Shown here: in pieces, positions 40,801 through 53,928 of the stretch
Position numbering within the stretch: position 1 is the first letter of the stretch
Layout of the letters: each line of letters opens with the position of its first letter
Assembly (NCBI GenBank): GCA_033961575.1
Contig: CM066738.1
Location: forward strand, 73,021,478 to 73,085,477
Direction of reading: 5' to 3'
From: Aselliscus stoliczkanus
Taxonomy: Eukaryota; Chordata; Mammalia; Chiroptera; Hipposideridae
Length of the DNA stretch: 64,000 nt
Position numbers and translations under genes: made by a program
The notes under the pieces: generated by a model
Databases searched by the model: none
The model's input: the letters and a program-made list of their open reading frames with translations, nothing else
What the model was told of the DNA's origin: nothing

Positions 40801-42245
40801 GCAGGTTTATATGCATGAATTTTCAGTTTATCTGCTCAATAACATGGACTGGTCCAGACAGCGCAAATCTAGGAAGAACATGACTAATTTGCTCAAAATC
40901 ACGTGAGCAGTTACTGAGAGAGCTGGGCTCAAATCTAAGTCTAGGCCACATTATGGGGAAGAAAAAAAATTCAATTTTAATGTGGAACCAAGTTTTTAGT
41001 TAAATCATCTATAATATTTAATTTACCACATCTGTATGCTCGGGAGGATAAGAGATCGCCCAGGAGCTTGGGCTTATAATGTCTGTTTAGTTAAGGCAGT
41101 GAATCACACTAGGAAGAAAAATTAGAAAAATGTACTTTCAGCTTGGACCTTTCTGATTCTCTTAATGGTTTATTTTAGTACCCTTTTAAGGTTTAAGGCC
41201 AAACATATAATCATCTTTTTTTATAGGTTATTATTTTTGAATTCATCAAGACTGAGTTCAAAACTTGGCATTCAAACATCTGGATAATTTGAGAAGAAAT
41301 AGTATTATTTCAATTTTGCTCACATGGGTAAGAAAACTGATATGATTCATTTTATTAACTAAATCTGTTTTTAAAAACGAAAAAGGTCATTATTTTCAAA
41401 ACTGTGTAGCAAGGCAGAAGCATTTGTTTCCCAACAAGTGGAACCAGTTACAAGGCTGTTTTCTCCTCCTCGTGTGGAGAGTTTCACGTAGACTGTTAAA
41501 TACAAGTTACTGAGTTGATTTGGAAAATACTAAGAAAACCATATACTGTACAGCTCAAAGGATTGGAGTTAACAAAAGCAAACAAACTCTCTCTGGCCCC
41601 CAGAAATGTAAATAAAAAGTTAGATTTCCCTGTACTACATTTGATTGCATTAATTGATGTTTTAAAAAATTCTGTTGAAAATAAAGCCCAGCAGTAGCAT
41701 TTTTCTTTCCTAAATCACAATAGCAGCGCATTACAAACATTACCAAAAGGTCCCTTGGTACGACTGTAAAGTTCCACTCTGGCAGTAAAATGCATCTACT
41801 GTGTGTTCTCCATTTTCATCTCTATCCTCCCAAATATGTAAGAAAGCAGGTCACAAATGCAATTAAGCCTTCTTGCACATGGATTAAATATAAATTTCCG
41901 ATAAATATTCAGAAATTGAATGGCCAGACACTAAATCCTTTTTAATTTATAAAAACCAAAATCTTATTGTGAAGTAAGTTCTGATAGCCAGCAGGCCAAT
42001 ACTGAGTCCAGTTTTGTAGTCTGTCATTTTTCCACTGCTGTGAAAGTTGCTTCCACGGTAGGAGGAGAATTCCTAATATGTGTGGCATGCACTTGATAAG
42101 CCTAGCATATTAGCAAACATGAACTTCTACCAGCAGCTTAAATTGACTTACACTGTAGTGGACAGAAGAGATAGGATTTATAAAAGTCATCATAGACATT
42201 ATCTGCAAAGCTTCTCTTCCCATGCACCATGGTGGAGTGATTTTA
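34861..42245. other. Upstream intron with scattered MIR relics
   Basis: No exon. Bases 37870-38040 and 40790-40950 look like diverged reverse-strand MIRs (agctgggctcaaatctaagt at the second). Bases 36340-36545 are repeat-free with several homeobox-like motifs (attgtaattaaggcc, cattattaaag), a candidate conserved element. A purine-rich tract of GGGA/GGAA units runs from 38956 to 39040. Confidence 0.45.
36762..36802 (+). repeat. (ATTC)n microsatellite
   Basis: About ten TTCA/ATTC units with one ATTT variant near the left side. Confidence 0.95.
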
Positions 42246-42470
42246 AAAACTCAGGCTTTGGAATCACTTAGCAGTGGGTGCGCTGCCCAGCCCTGTCACT
42301 AACAAACCATGTAATCTCACCGACGTTATTTAACTTTGCCTTAGCGGAACCATCTACCCAGTGGAGCTACCACGTGCCTACATCACAGGGCTGAGAAGTG
42401 AGACTCAACTGAGGTAACCCATGCCAAGTGTCCAGCACAGTGCCTGGCCTGTAGCAAGTACTCTGAAGAT
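42246..42470 (+). mobile_element. MIR SINE relic
   Basis: Forward MIR order: caggctttggaatcacttag, gccctgtcactaacaaacca, ttatttaactttgccttagc and the 3' core cagcacagtgcctggcctgt followed by agcaagtactc. An ancient, diverged copy. Confidence 0.8.
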
Positions 42471-43121
42471 CAGTTTTTTTGTTATTAAGGGTGAAGCAAC
42501 TGCTTCATTTGTTGAAATATTTTATATCAAATATTTTTATTCTTTAGAGTTCATGAATTGATTTTGTTCCCCTATATTTCTCTCTGCCCCAGAAGCACGA
42601 GGCTGTGGGGCAGGAAGCATCACCGGACTCAGTATATTTAGATGCAGGAGAGAGAGGGGAGGTCAGAGTTCCATAAAAGTTGCTTTCTCCTGGATGGTGA
42701 GTTGTTAGTTGCCCCAAAACAGTTTGGGGTCTTGCAGGACTTGAGAGGTAGAACTGAGACAGTGGCTCCAAGGACAGAAACCCTGAGACTGCTCAGCGGG
42801 ATGCAGTGAGACTGGGAAGGTCAGCTCAGCCTTCAGGAAAGGCGGGCCTGATCCTCCCAGACATGGGCTGAGCTGTCAAAAGCAGCAGTGGTCAGGCTCC
42901 TGGACTTGTGGATTCTTTGGGCAGATCCAGCAGAAACCTTTTTAACTTAACCCAGACATTTATGAAGAAATCTCAGCATATGATTATGATAAACTTTAAA
43001 ACAATGCTCAGAAGATGTTAATGCTGTTAAATTATCCACTTTTGAAAACCTCTTCCTCTCAAAATATTGCCATAACAATACTGGTCATTTTTTCCCTTCA
43101 TCCTCCTCATCCCAACTCTCT

Positions 43122-43124
<3 letters not shown>

Positions 43125-43175
<51 letters not shown>
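43125..43175 (+). repeat. (GT)n microsatellite
   Basis: About 25 perfect TG units following a short TCTCTC run. The open frames across it on both strands (poly-CV, poly-TH) are repeat translations. Confidence 0.97.
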
Positions 43176-43177
<2 letters not shown>

Positions 43178-44970
43178 GGGGGAGGGATACTAATGTTTAG
43201 ATAAGCTATCTGTGTATTTGTTGGGATGACACAGAAAACTCGTTCAGAAATGACAAAGCATACAGCTTGAATGGAAAAGACTGTCACACCATTTGCTGTT
43301 CCTCTGGGTCGAGTCCTCAGCCAAGTCTCTTTCCCACACTCAGAATTAATTTTTCCTCTGAATTCCTACCACACTGTATAGGACTCTTAGGGCATTTGTC
43401 ACATGCTCCCTCCTAGCATAAATACATATCTTATTTCCCTTACAAGATACATTCCTTCTTGATTATCCTCCTTATCACTTACTAGGTCTGTTCTCTAGGC
43501 AATTATGTTTTTTCTTTGTTGTTGAGTGAATGAACAGAAAGCAGGAGACAAGGAAAGAAGGGAGAGAATGAGAAAGGGAGGAGGGGAGGGAGAAGATGGA
43601 CTTGGGAAGCCACTGTACTATAAGGGATTTTGAGTCCACCCATGGACTGTGTAGGACTATATGGTTGGCTCTTCTTTGTATCCCAAACAATTCAACACAT
43701 AGTCAGAGAGAGCTTTTCGAATTCATACCATTTCTCTACCAGCGACATGCCTCTTGCCTAGCGTTCTTACTTCTGATCCGCCCACAAGTTAAGAAATAAA
43801 AACAATTGCGTGTTTAGCCCTGTTCTCTATATTTATTTCTATCTAAAAAATAATATTTTCCTATTTTCTGGCAGGGCCTACTTGCTGCCTGCTAGTGTTC
43901 CGGTCAATTTCATTTTCTCTTGACAAGTAAAAAAATGATGCTCAGGCCCTGTCCCATGCATTCTACATTTAGTGGCTACCATTTTCCAGGTCTGAATCCT
44001 CCTTACAAATACTTCTTTATTTTACATTGCTAAGTCTCAAGTAGAAAGAATGGGATAAAAAGAATGGTCTTAAGAAGGTCTTTTAATGCTACTGCATTAC
44101 ACTTGGGCCACACCGTCCTGACTAATCCATGGGCAAGCCCAATTTTGTTTCTTTAGAATGAAACCTCATTGGAACCTCTAGAAATCAGAAGACTCTGAGT
44201 TTGAGAAATTTCTGAGCACTGTTTGATTTAAAAAACCCAATTAACTTATAATAGTTGATAGGGGAAAAAATACATTTCAAAAATCCAGTATGATATACCT
44301 GCATTGGGCATTTGCATTATACGAGTCTCTCAAGACCTTTACCCTCTTGACCTTCACTGCTATACCCCGTCCTTGGCCAGCTGTTCTCAGTAAAAGGGAC
44401 TTCCTGGCCGGGTGGCGAACAATGAGCAGATAAGGGACACAGCACCCTGTGGATCAGTGTGATGCTTTCCCGCCTTCTAAGGGCCCAAACTGCCCGTTCC
44501 TTAGCTTCTGCCACTTTCTTTCTTTCCGAGGCACAGGCCTTGGGTCTTCTCATCGGCACTGAATTTCCTGCATCTAAGAAGAGCACAGATGTCAGACGAG
44601 CCTGACCCAATATCTGGCTGATCAGATGCTGTTTACTTTCCTAAGCCCCAGGTTTCAGTGCATGTTGAGCAGAGGCCATGGGATTCTTCTGCGGCCCTTC
44701 TTGTTGGGGGGAAGTAACGGAATGCACAACAGGCCTGCAAATGGCCAGAGCCCATAGCCACACATCTGTGTTAGGCGAGTGTGGCTGTTTTCCACGTGAA
44801 GTTCCCCTAAAGGACAAAGGGGCCAGACTGTTTCTCTGGAAACGAAATCTGCACGAGGCGCCAGTCCCCTGAAACCACCAGGCATGCCTTGGCACATCCA
44901 GCCCGGGGCAAATGGCCTGCTCTCTTGTCTTCTTTGGAAAACGCTCTTTTATGGAATTAAATAAATAAGT

Positions 44971-45002
44971 GCATGCATACATACATGCATACATACATAC
45001 AA
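44971..45002 (+). repeat. (CATA)n / (CATG)n microsatellite
   Basis: Alternating CATA and CATG tetranucleotides, about eight units. Confidence 0.9.
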
Positions 45003-47294
45003 ATATGAAACGAATCTCTTTAATAATCTGGAGAAATCATCTCAGCTCATGGATGAGGCAGTCATTAGGGGCCCGTGACAAAGGGGCCTTTGGGTTTTCG
45101 CTTTCCCTTTGATCTGCATTATGAAATGTTAATGTCCACCCCATCAGCGCCCCTTCCAGAAACACACCCTTTTTCGGAAGGCTTACCCCTGCCCACTGCC
45201 ACTTCCACTCAGATTCCCCATGTATATTTAAGTGCTGACGTTGAGCTCATGCCCAGAAGCACTGACAGTTTTAAAAAGGGCTAGCTGAACTGGTAAATAA
45301 AATTTATTGATGATAAAGGGCACAGCTGAGATTCAATTGTGGCAATTTAATAACACACACACTTCTATCCCATGCATCTTGACATTATGACTTGATGTAT
45401 GAAACTTAAGTTCAAGTGTTTTGTCTACAGCAGGTAATGTGGGGTGGGGGAAGTGTCCATAGAATCTATAATTTTGTGTTGATTAAGTAGGAAACAACCA
45501 CAAGCACATATTTTGATATCTCTATTAACAGCCTGTTCATGTCTAACTGCAAAACTTGGTTGCACTTCTTTCACCATCTTTGCCCAAGACAGACCAGTAA
45601 ACACAATTCCTCTCTCTATAATTAGCCTTTTCTCTGAGGGCCCTGAAGTAAGTCTGCATGCCGTAGATTTAATATCCAGTGCTATATCCATATGTGCTGC
45701 CCTTGCCTGGTCCCAGAGCATATAAACTCCCCTATTAGCAGCCTTGACTGCTTAATTATGCAGATTTTTTTTGTACCCGCCTGCCTGTAAAATTACTGTG
45801 TCTAACCTTTTTTTTTTTCCCCTCTTTGCACCATGCTGGCCATTCTAATGAAATCGGCATAGGGGAAAGGGCCTGATTTGCAGTTATGGAGGCTGGATCG
45901 TACTGGCAATCTGTCCTTAGTGGGAGTTACAAAAGAAGTCAAATGCCTTCATCTGGTTCTACCCTATCATCCCCAAGGTGATTGAGTTCACTTCCCGATG
46001 CTTCCCAAGTTTTCCTCAGGCTGTCCAATCAGCACGTCCACCAGGGAGCCCAGCCTAGCTTGCAACAGTCTCTGTATCTAGTTACAGCCCCACCAGGGAC
46101 AGTCAACCATCCACCCCCAAGCCTTCAGATGAAAACCTTTTCTAACAAGGCCGCCCAGCGCCAATGAAATAACGCACATCTGCATATCCACTGGGTCCCA
46201 TGTTTCTTGTGCTCATGGATTATGTATCTTGCAGCCTCTAATAAAGAAATGCAGTTCTTTGTTTAATGTTTATCTTGTGCTTGTTAAGCAAATGCTAATG
46301 TTGTATCAGAATGCTTTAGTGCTATTTGGGTTTTTGGTGATTTACTACAAGACAATCTGCTGTGAAGTAAATTTAGAGAAAGGGAGAAAAGGTGAAAAAT
46401 CATTCTGGCTGAAAGACAGAAAAAGAAAAAGGTTTGACAGAAAAATCAAGGAAAAGAGAATGAGATAGTGTGGGGAGAATGAAGAAGTGGAAGTGCCCTC
46501 GAGAGACAGAGCAAAGCTCAGACAGACAGGCAGACGGAGGGACCGACATACACATGTACACAGACGCAGGGGATCAAGGAGGTAGGGGGAGAGAGCAGGG
46601 CCTTATATCAATCCCCTAGCCACAGGCTGACATGCCCACTCTATCACTGGACAGTATGAGACTGGAAGCTAGAGAATAAACCCAGTACAATTTCCAAAAG
46701 GGATGAGATGATAACTTCCCCTTTAGTGATAAAGTAAACAGTGTCCTGAAGGGTAAACAGAAAATAAAAAAAAAGCCTTTTTTTGTTATCTGCCTTTGTG
46801 CCCTGATGGTTAGCACTGTGCACTGTTATTCACAGACCACAGGGAAGCCCTAAATTTAATTGTTCATGCCTAGCTCTGCTCGAAATAGGCAAAAATAATC
46901 AGAACCTCCCCCCCTCTCAATTTCAGGGAGAGGTGGGGGATGGCGGAAAAGAAAAGGGGGTGGCAGCTTGAAAGCTGATGAATGAATGCCCTTTATTTAT
47001 CCTTTGGCAAGATGGGATATGGATAGCCACAGTGCAAACCGTTCCTGACTGCTTTCCGATGCCTGCAATCCTGTTAGGAAAGAGGATGTCATTCTGATAC
47101 TGAAAGACCACCCAATTCCACCCTATTCGCATTTTTGACACATGAGGGGTCAAAATGCAATTCTCTAAATGTAAAATTGAGAGAGCTACATGTTTTATAA
47201 TAACAACTATAATTTGTTGACAAATTGTGAGGTTAATGAAGACTTAGATTTGTGTTTTATATTACACAAAGACTGATAAGAGATAATGATCTTG

Positions 47295-47376
47295 CAATAT
47301 TATACAGATATCAAATCATTATGTTGTACATGTGAAATGAATATAATGTTTTATGTCAATTACATCTCAAAAAAAA
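47295..47376 (+). mobile_element. Old L1 3' end fragment
   Basis: Bases read atcaaatcattatgttgtac, atgaatataatgttttatgt, caattacatctcaaaaaaaa, the recognisable 3' terminus of old mammalian L1 elements with an A-rich tail. No coding sequence. Confidence 0.72.
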
Positions 47377-49149
47377 AATAAGGAGACGTGATGGAGAGAA
47401 CAGAATGGTGAGTAGGATAAGTATTTTGCTCAGGAAGTATACTTGTCACAAATCATAGCCTTTTCCTTTCTCTCCTGTCTGTATTTCACAAACTAAATCA
47501 ATGAATTTCCAAAAGGATAAAAAACTCTAAGTGGATAAATGAAAAGCAAACACATACCATACAAATACACACTCTGTCAAGTGAAAATTACATCTGCACA
47601 GAAGAATGCCATGTTAGTTTTCTTCTTAGGTAAACATCTCCATCCTTAACACACTATGGAGGCTGAGGGATAAATTTAGTCTTCCTGATTAATACAATTA
47701 ATTACAAGTACTATGATTTTTCTTTTTTAATACCTCAGTGATGTCACAGCTTTCCATTAAAAGTGGTAGCTACTGCTTCAGTAAATGTACATACAAGATT
47801 TTACCTAACTGTTTTCTTTGCTGAAAACACTTTTAATGCTTGTTTTATTTTTCCTCTGAACATTATTTTCCTTAATAAATTTGCTGCTTTCTAGTGGTGT
47901 CCTATTAACACAGAAAGGCTGAACTCAAAGCCCTTTATAGGCCAATGAAAGAGAGTAGAACAGACAGTGAAGGCATCCATTTGCTATGTAAATAACTGGA
48001 TTCTCAAAAGTACTACCTCTTAAGTCGCCTAGGACTCTCTGCAGAGAGTGAAGCTTAATTACTACCAGTGGGCATGACTTGGGGATGTGACACTTGTTCT
48101 TTGGGGTCTGACCAGACGGAATCAACTTCTTTCCATGATTTAATTTCACTAAATAACATGATCATGACAGACTTCATTTAGGCTGAAAGCAAATCCTACT
48201 GCTGAGCGGTCTCTCTTCCCATTGTTTTAGCACTTCATCCCCATTGGGGGCTATTATTAGAATTGGAATTTAATATATCTCTTTTCCCCTTTAAATTTAA
48301 CATAGGGTCAAAAAGACAGAAAAAGGAAATCAATGGCACATTTCATTAGTTGGCTCTTATATCTATGGCAGACCGTGAATCATGGGGCTTTACTGTTCAT
48401 AAAGTATAACAAAAGCGCTCCAAATAACAAATAAAAGCAAAATATACATGTGTGGATCTGCCCTCTCAGTGAATTATTGTACATTCCATTTTCATACCAC
48501 TAATTCACATTATATTTCTATGAGATAGCTGTGTCCTGTGTATTATACTCTTCATTATACACCTAAGAAAACGGAAGTAAAAAAACACTGAAAAATGTCC
48601 CTCAAAGATGAATGTTTAATTCCAGATTGCCTGCCTTCCCCAAGGAAGTGGAGTTTGGGGCAGTTCAGGCTGCCCAAGAACCTGGTGCCTGGGTAGCCAC
48701 AGCTTCCTTGAGGGGGAGCCTGACTCCATGAGGTTTGAAAGAGCTTCACCTCACTTTCTTTGCCACAGTAACCTCAGTAATGCTCTACCTATCCTGGCCT
48801 AGACACTCAAACAATCAATGTTGTATATTTTCAGAGATAAGCACTTAGGAGTTAGGTAGTAAAAGACCAACAACTTGAATACAACCCGATTTTCATTCTG
48901 GTACTTTCACTGACCAGAGTGACCCAAGGGTAAGGGGTCACTGGGGAGATGTGACAATGTTGCCTTCTCCAGAGGCACCAAAGCACTGCAGATTCAGCTG
49001 CTAAGACTTTGAGGAACCTGATGGGGAAGAGAATGCTGTAGCAACGGGATCACTCAGAAGCCATCCTGCATGATACTGGAGCCCTCTCAACTGCTGTTGG
49101 AATGGAATCCAGAGTGAGAATGAGACAGGGGGAGGTGGGAGCTAGGATT
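47377..49149. other. Unique intronic sequence
   Basis: No exon or clear transposon. Bases 47630-48550 are repeat-free and AT-rich with TAATTA and CTTTGTC-like motifs, another candidate conserved block. Confidence 0.45.
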
Positions 49150-49167
49150 AGAAAATGGGTTTCTTGG

Positions 49168-49294
49168 GGCCGCAGAGTGGCGAGGTGGTTAAGAGCTGGC
49201 TTGGGACGCCAGTGGCCCTAGTTCGGATCCCACATATGAGGGCCAGTGACACTGCCCTCTAAAAAGGAAAAAAAAAAAAAAAAGAAAAAGAAAA
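49168..49294 (+). mobile_element. Short tRNA-derived bat-type SINE with perfect target-site duplication
   Basis: Head ggccgcagagtggcgaggtg, B-box-like gttcggatcc, then cacatatgagggccagtgac and an A-rich tail containing GAAAAA units. An identical 18-bp duplication agaaaatgggtttcttgg flanks it (49150-49167, 49295-49312). Only the tRNA-like head is present, the same head as the long SINEs at 53929 and 54648, so a short and a long form coexist. Confidence 0.88.
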
Positions 49295-49312
49295 AGAAAA
49301 TGGGTTTCTTGG

Positions 49313-49889
49313 AGGGCGACAATTAGAATGACAAAATGGATTTCATGGAGGTTTTAAGAGATTCTAGTTGAGGGAACTTCTGGGAAATGCTTTATTTAAA
49401 AAACAAAAACAAACAAAAAACTAAAAAAGGCAATCCTTGAAGCTCGATTTAGAATATTTAAAGCACATTAATACCTGCATTCTCAGGAACCACCTTACAC
49501 ACAAATTTTCTAATACTGGTGGAATGGGGGTTCCATTTTAGGTTGACATAATAAGTTCCAACTATATCAAACTTCCTGGAGATGACAACTATAAATTCTG
49601 GACAACCCCTCTTCCCTCCCCAAAAAATACCCAAAAAGCAAAAAAAACAAACAAAACCCACCAATTAACCTGAAGGCATTGGCATGTGAATAAAAGCAGA
49701 GTCTGGAGAGAGTCAACATTTAGAAGAAGGGAATAACACAAGATGAATTTCCTGTTTTTTATAGATTTTAGCGCATGGATGCTAATAGTCTAATAGAAAA
49801 CTACAGTTTTTCTGGAGAATTTTAAGTAAGCATAGCTAACAGAAAGTAAGGAGGAAACCTTGGAAAGGAAAGAGCCTGGAGGGGGTGAG
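49313..49889. other. Intronic sequence between SINE and L1M
   Basis: A-rich, with several AAAC(A)n stretches. Nothing else recognised. Confidence 0.5.
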
Positions 49890-50313
49890 AAAGCACAATC
49901 CTGTGTAAAACTTTGCCCAAATCTCTGAATGACTTCTAACCACACAAGTGCAGCACTGACTGCAAGCAGCCCAATTAAATATTAAAAATAAGCAAATAAA
50001 CAAAAACAACAAACACACAAACAAAAACCCTGAACTGACACGTAAGCTGCAGTCCAAGAGACAGAGTTTGCAGTTTGAGTCCAATGAAGTTGCTTGCCTC
50101 CTAAAACAAAAATGTCAGTACTCTTTGAAGGAATACAGCAGAATCCATAGTATCTAAAACATAATAAGAACTATAGCCAAGATACAAATCAAAATAACTG
50201 GGCATACAAAGAAAACGGAAAATGTGATCCATTTTCAAGAAAATCAACTCAGATGTTAGAATTAGCATCCAAGAATTTTAAAGCAGCCATCATAATTATG
50301 CTCAATGATATAT

Positions 50314-50317
<4 letters not shown>

Positions 50318-50353
<36 letters not shown>
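50318..50353 (+). repeat. (AT)n microsatellite in L1M
   Basis: About 17 AT units, self-complementary, inside the ORF1 remnant of the old L1. Confidence 0.95.
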
Positions 50354-50356
<3 letters not shown>

Positions 50357-51216
50357 TCATGAACACAGGAAATCACAGCAGAGAAAATAATCTATTAAAA
50401 GATACCACATGGAAATCATAAAACTGAAAATTATAATTTATTAAATAAAACAACCAATGTATGGGTTTTAAAACATAATGGATATAATGAAAAAGTCAAT
50501 GAATGTGTAAAGAGATCAATAGAAATAATTCATTGTGAAGAACAAAGAATAAAATATTAATAAAAGAAATGAACAGAGCTTCAAGAACCTATAGGACAGT
50601 ATCAGCACATGGGGTAATGGTGGTACCAAAGAGAGAAGAAAGAGAATGATAAGATATAATAGTTTAAGAAATAATGGGTGAATATTACCCAAATGTAGTG
50701 AAAGACACAATTTTACAGATTCAAGCAGCTTATCAAACTCCAAGCAGAAGTATAAGAAAACCACATAAGCATATCCTTAAGAACCAAAATAAAGGGAAAA
50801 TCTTAAAAGCACAAAACTAAACAACATCAACAATAAAATTCCACAAAAACATACTATATGGGTAAAAGAATGACATGAATGACTTCTAACGTCTCAGTAG
50901 AAACGATGGAGCCCAGAAGAGGGTCGACTAACACCTACCAGGGACCAAAAGAAAAAATAAGCAATCAACCTATAATTCTGTATCTGAAACATATCCTTCA
51001 AGAAGGATGGTGAAATAAAAATATCTCTATGTAAACAATGCAGAATTTGCTGCTAGCTGAACTGAACTAAAAGAAGCACTTCTTCAGGCTGAAGGGCAAT
51101 TATACCAGATGAAAACCTGGACCTTCAGGAAGAATGAAGAGCATCAGAAACAGTGAATATCTGGTAAACACAAAAAAATTTTCCTTTTCATTCCTTCAAC
51201 ATATATCTGATTAAAG

Positions 51217-51241
51217 CAAACAACAACAACAACAACAACAC
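51217..51241 (+). repeat. (CAA)n microsatellite in L1M
   Basis: Eight CAA units in the inter-ORF part of the old L1. Confidence 0.93.
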
Positions 51242-53928
51242 TGTCTTGTGGGTTTATTATATATATAGATATAATATGTATGCTATCTATATAAAGGATG
51301 TATCTATACAATTACAAAATTTCTATATTTTATAAAAAGTGGTAATATACTGACTCTAGATAAACTAAAAAGTTAAGAGTGCATATTGTAATCCCTAGAA
51401 CAACTAAAATAATAAAGCACAGAGGCATAACTAAAAAGTCTACAGATTAATTATGATGGAATTCTAAAAAAATATTTCAATAATCCAAAAGAAAATAGGA
51501 AAGGAAGAAAAGATCATTAAAAGAACAGAGAGGGCAAACAGCAAACAAATAAGAAATGGCAGGTCTAAATTCAACCATACTTATAATTACATTAACTTAT
51601 AATGGACTGAACACTAAAGCAGAGATTGTTAGAATGAATAAAAAGGAAGCTCCAACTAGATGCTGTCTACAAAAGATGTATTTCAAATATGAAGACTCAG
51701 AAGTTGAAAGTAAGTGGATGGAAAGAATAGGTACTATCCATAGAACAAGCACAAGAACATAAGATAGCTATACTAATAAGGTCTTCAAGACAATATTACC
51801 ACAGATAAAGATGGATACAACCATCATGAAAAATGGGATCAGGAAGATATAACAGTCATAAATGTGCGTGTACTTAAAAAGAGCTTAGAGTATATAAAGC
51901 AAAAATTGACAGAATTTAAGAACAGACAATATTATAATCATAGATGGATATTTAAACACCTCCCTTAGCAACTGATAGACTAGCTAGCTATACCACCTAT
52001 CACTAGAGACATAAACCAGCTAAACAACACTATCAACCACCCTGACCTAACTGATAGCCATAGAACATTATATATACTCAACATCTGCAAAGTACACATT
52101 GTTTTCAAGTGCACATGATACATTCACCAACACTGACCATATGTTCACCAACAGAACAAGTGTCAATAAATTTAATAGAACTGAAATAATACAGGGTATA
52201 CTACCTAATCACAATGGAATTAAATAGAAATTAAGAACAACTGCTATCTAGGAAAACCCCAAATATTTGGAAATTAAAAGCAATTTTCTAAATAATCATG
52301 GATCAAAGAATCACAAAAGAAATCAGAATATATTTTGAACTGAAGTTACTGAAAATTCAATATTTAAAAAGCTGTAGGATGCAGTTACAGCATTTCTTAG
52401 AAGGAAATTTATAAATGCTTATGTTAAAAAAGGAAAAGAAGTCTAAGTACTGACTTAAATTTTATCTTAAACCAGAAAAAGAGCAAATTAAACCTAAAAT
52501 CAGTATTATGAAGGAAATAAAGATAAGATTAGAAATCAATGAAATAGAAAACAAATCATAGAAAATTAATAAAATCGTAAGTCAATTATTTGAAAAGACC
52601 AGTAGAATTGATAAATTTATCTAGACTAATGAGAAAAAGAGAATCCAAATGACCAATATAAGGAATCAAAGATTATCATGTTGATCTCATAGATGTTTAA
52701 AAGACAATAAGGGAATACTATAAACAATCTATGCCAACAAATTTGACACACTATTTAACAGGAAATATGAATCACCTTTCATCTATTACGAAAATTTAAT
52801 TTATTATGAAAGAAAGGAAGGAAAGACAGTAGGAAGCAGGAGGTAGGAAAGGAAGGAAAGAAACTCCAGGCTCAGATGGTTTCACTAGTAAATTGTAACA
52901 AGCATTTACAGAAAAGGAAAAAAAATCTCAAACTCTTTCAGAACATCTTTTACAAGGTTAGTATAACTCTAATATCAAAACCTGAAAAAGATATTACAAA
53001 ACTTATAGGAGTGGCCTACATCCAGAATTGATTTGTTCAATCATATTAATATACTAAAAGTGACACTGATGGATTAAAAAAGGGGAATGTAACTAAGTAG
53101 ACTATTTTCCCCCTTTTTTATTCTTATCCCTGTATCTATTTAATAATAAATAGATTGACCTCTTAGAATTGAAAACTGATCTGTGCACAAACGCCCTGGG
53201 CTCTCTTCTCACTTTTGGAGCAGTCTCCTTATTCAGGCAGCCTTTTTACCTCTTGTCTGCAGTAAGATACAGGGGTGGAGTGGGGAGGGGAGCCATGTGG
53301 CACAGACCCACTGTTGTTCAGGGAGGTGATAAGAAACCTGGATCAGTGTATGCATATGAAGAAGCTATCTGAGGCCAGGGAAAACCCCTTCTGAGAGGAG
53401 CAGAGGGGATTTTCCCCATCATTCATCCAAGGCTGCATTCCCACAAGTCAGAGCACAAAACCTCTTACTTCAATATCCTTATTGCACTGAGCAGAGTATG
53501 GAGAAGGGTACTGCCTCAATAGTGAGGAAAAATTAGACCTAAAGCAAAGGTTGCTCTGGTCCCATACACACAAAAAATATAACACATAAAAGCAAGCCTT
53601 GAAAGAATCAAATTATTACCAAGTAACTTAAATGCTTCCCAGAACAAAGCTCAAGAATATACATATAAATACAAAACTATCTAGCACCCTAACAAGGTAA
53701 AATTCTCAATACCTGACATTCAATAAAAAATTACTAGGCATACAGGAAAATGCAATGTATAAGGCAAGGGCAAAAGCCAATTAATAAAACAGACACAGAA
53801 ATGCCGTGGGTGATAAAATGAACAGACAAGGACATTAAAAGTGTTATTATAACTATATTCCATGTATTCAAGAGGCGGCAGAAACATACTTAATACTGAC
53901 ATGAAAGAGATTAAAAAAAAACTCATAT

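Larger units (their letters stand above)
42475..47289. other. Upstream intron, partly GC-richer
   Basis: Bases 43320-43500 resemble an L2 fragment (weak). Bases 43535-43600 and 46490-46600 are purine-rich simple sequence. Bases 45030-46230 and 46810-47050 lack recognisable repeats and look like candidate conserved elements. The 97- and 117-residue minus frames at 44317-44994 are in moderately GC-rich DNA and show no domain I recognise. Confidence 0.4.
49890..53020 (+). mobile_element. Old L1M-type LINE, degraded, plus orientation
   Basis: Successive blocks follow the L1M order from memory: a 5' region (aaaacaaaaatgtcagtact); ORF1 remnants (gacacaattttacagattca, then cagcttatcaaactccaagc); the inter-ORF stretch (cttcttcaggctgaagggca, cactgtcttgtgggtttatt); the ORF2 endonuclease part from about 51556 (ataattacattaacttataa, gatgctgtctacaaaagatg); and the start of reverse transcriptase (aaactccaggctcagatggt) near 52860. 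Every frame is broken by stops and indels, and the 3' part of ORF2 is absent. An (AT)n array at 50318-50353 and a (CAA)n array at 51217-51241 arose within it. Confidence 0.8.

Noticed and set aside
43015..43287. Frames encoding poly-CV and poly-TH
   Set aside because: Translations of the (GT)n microsatellite.
49168..49260. Possible tRNA gene (A-box and B-box-like motifs)
   Set aside because: It is a SINE head. The cloverleaf is not maintained, and it carries an A-rich tail and target-site duplications.
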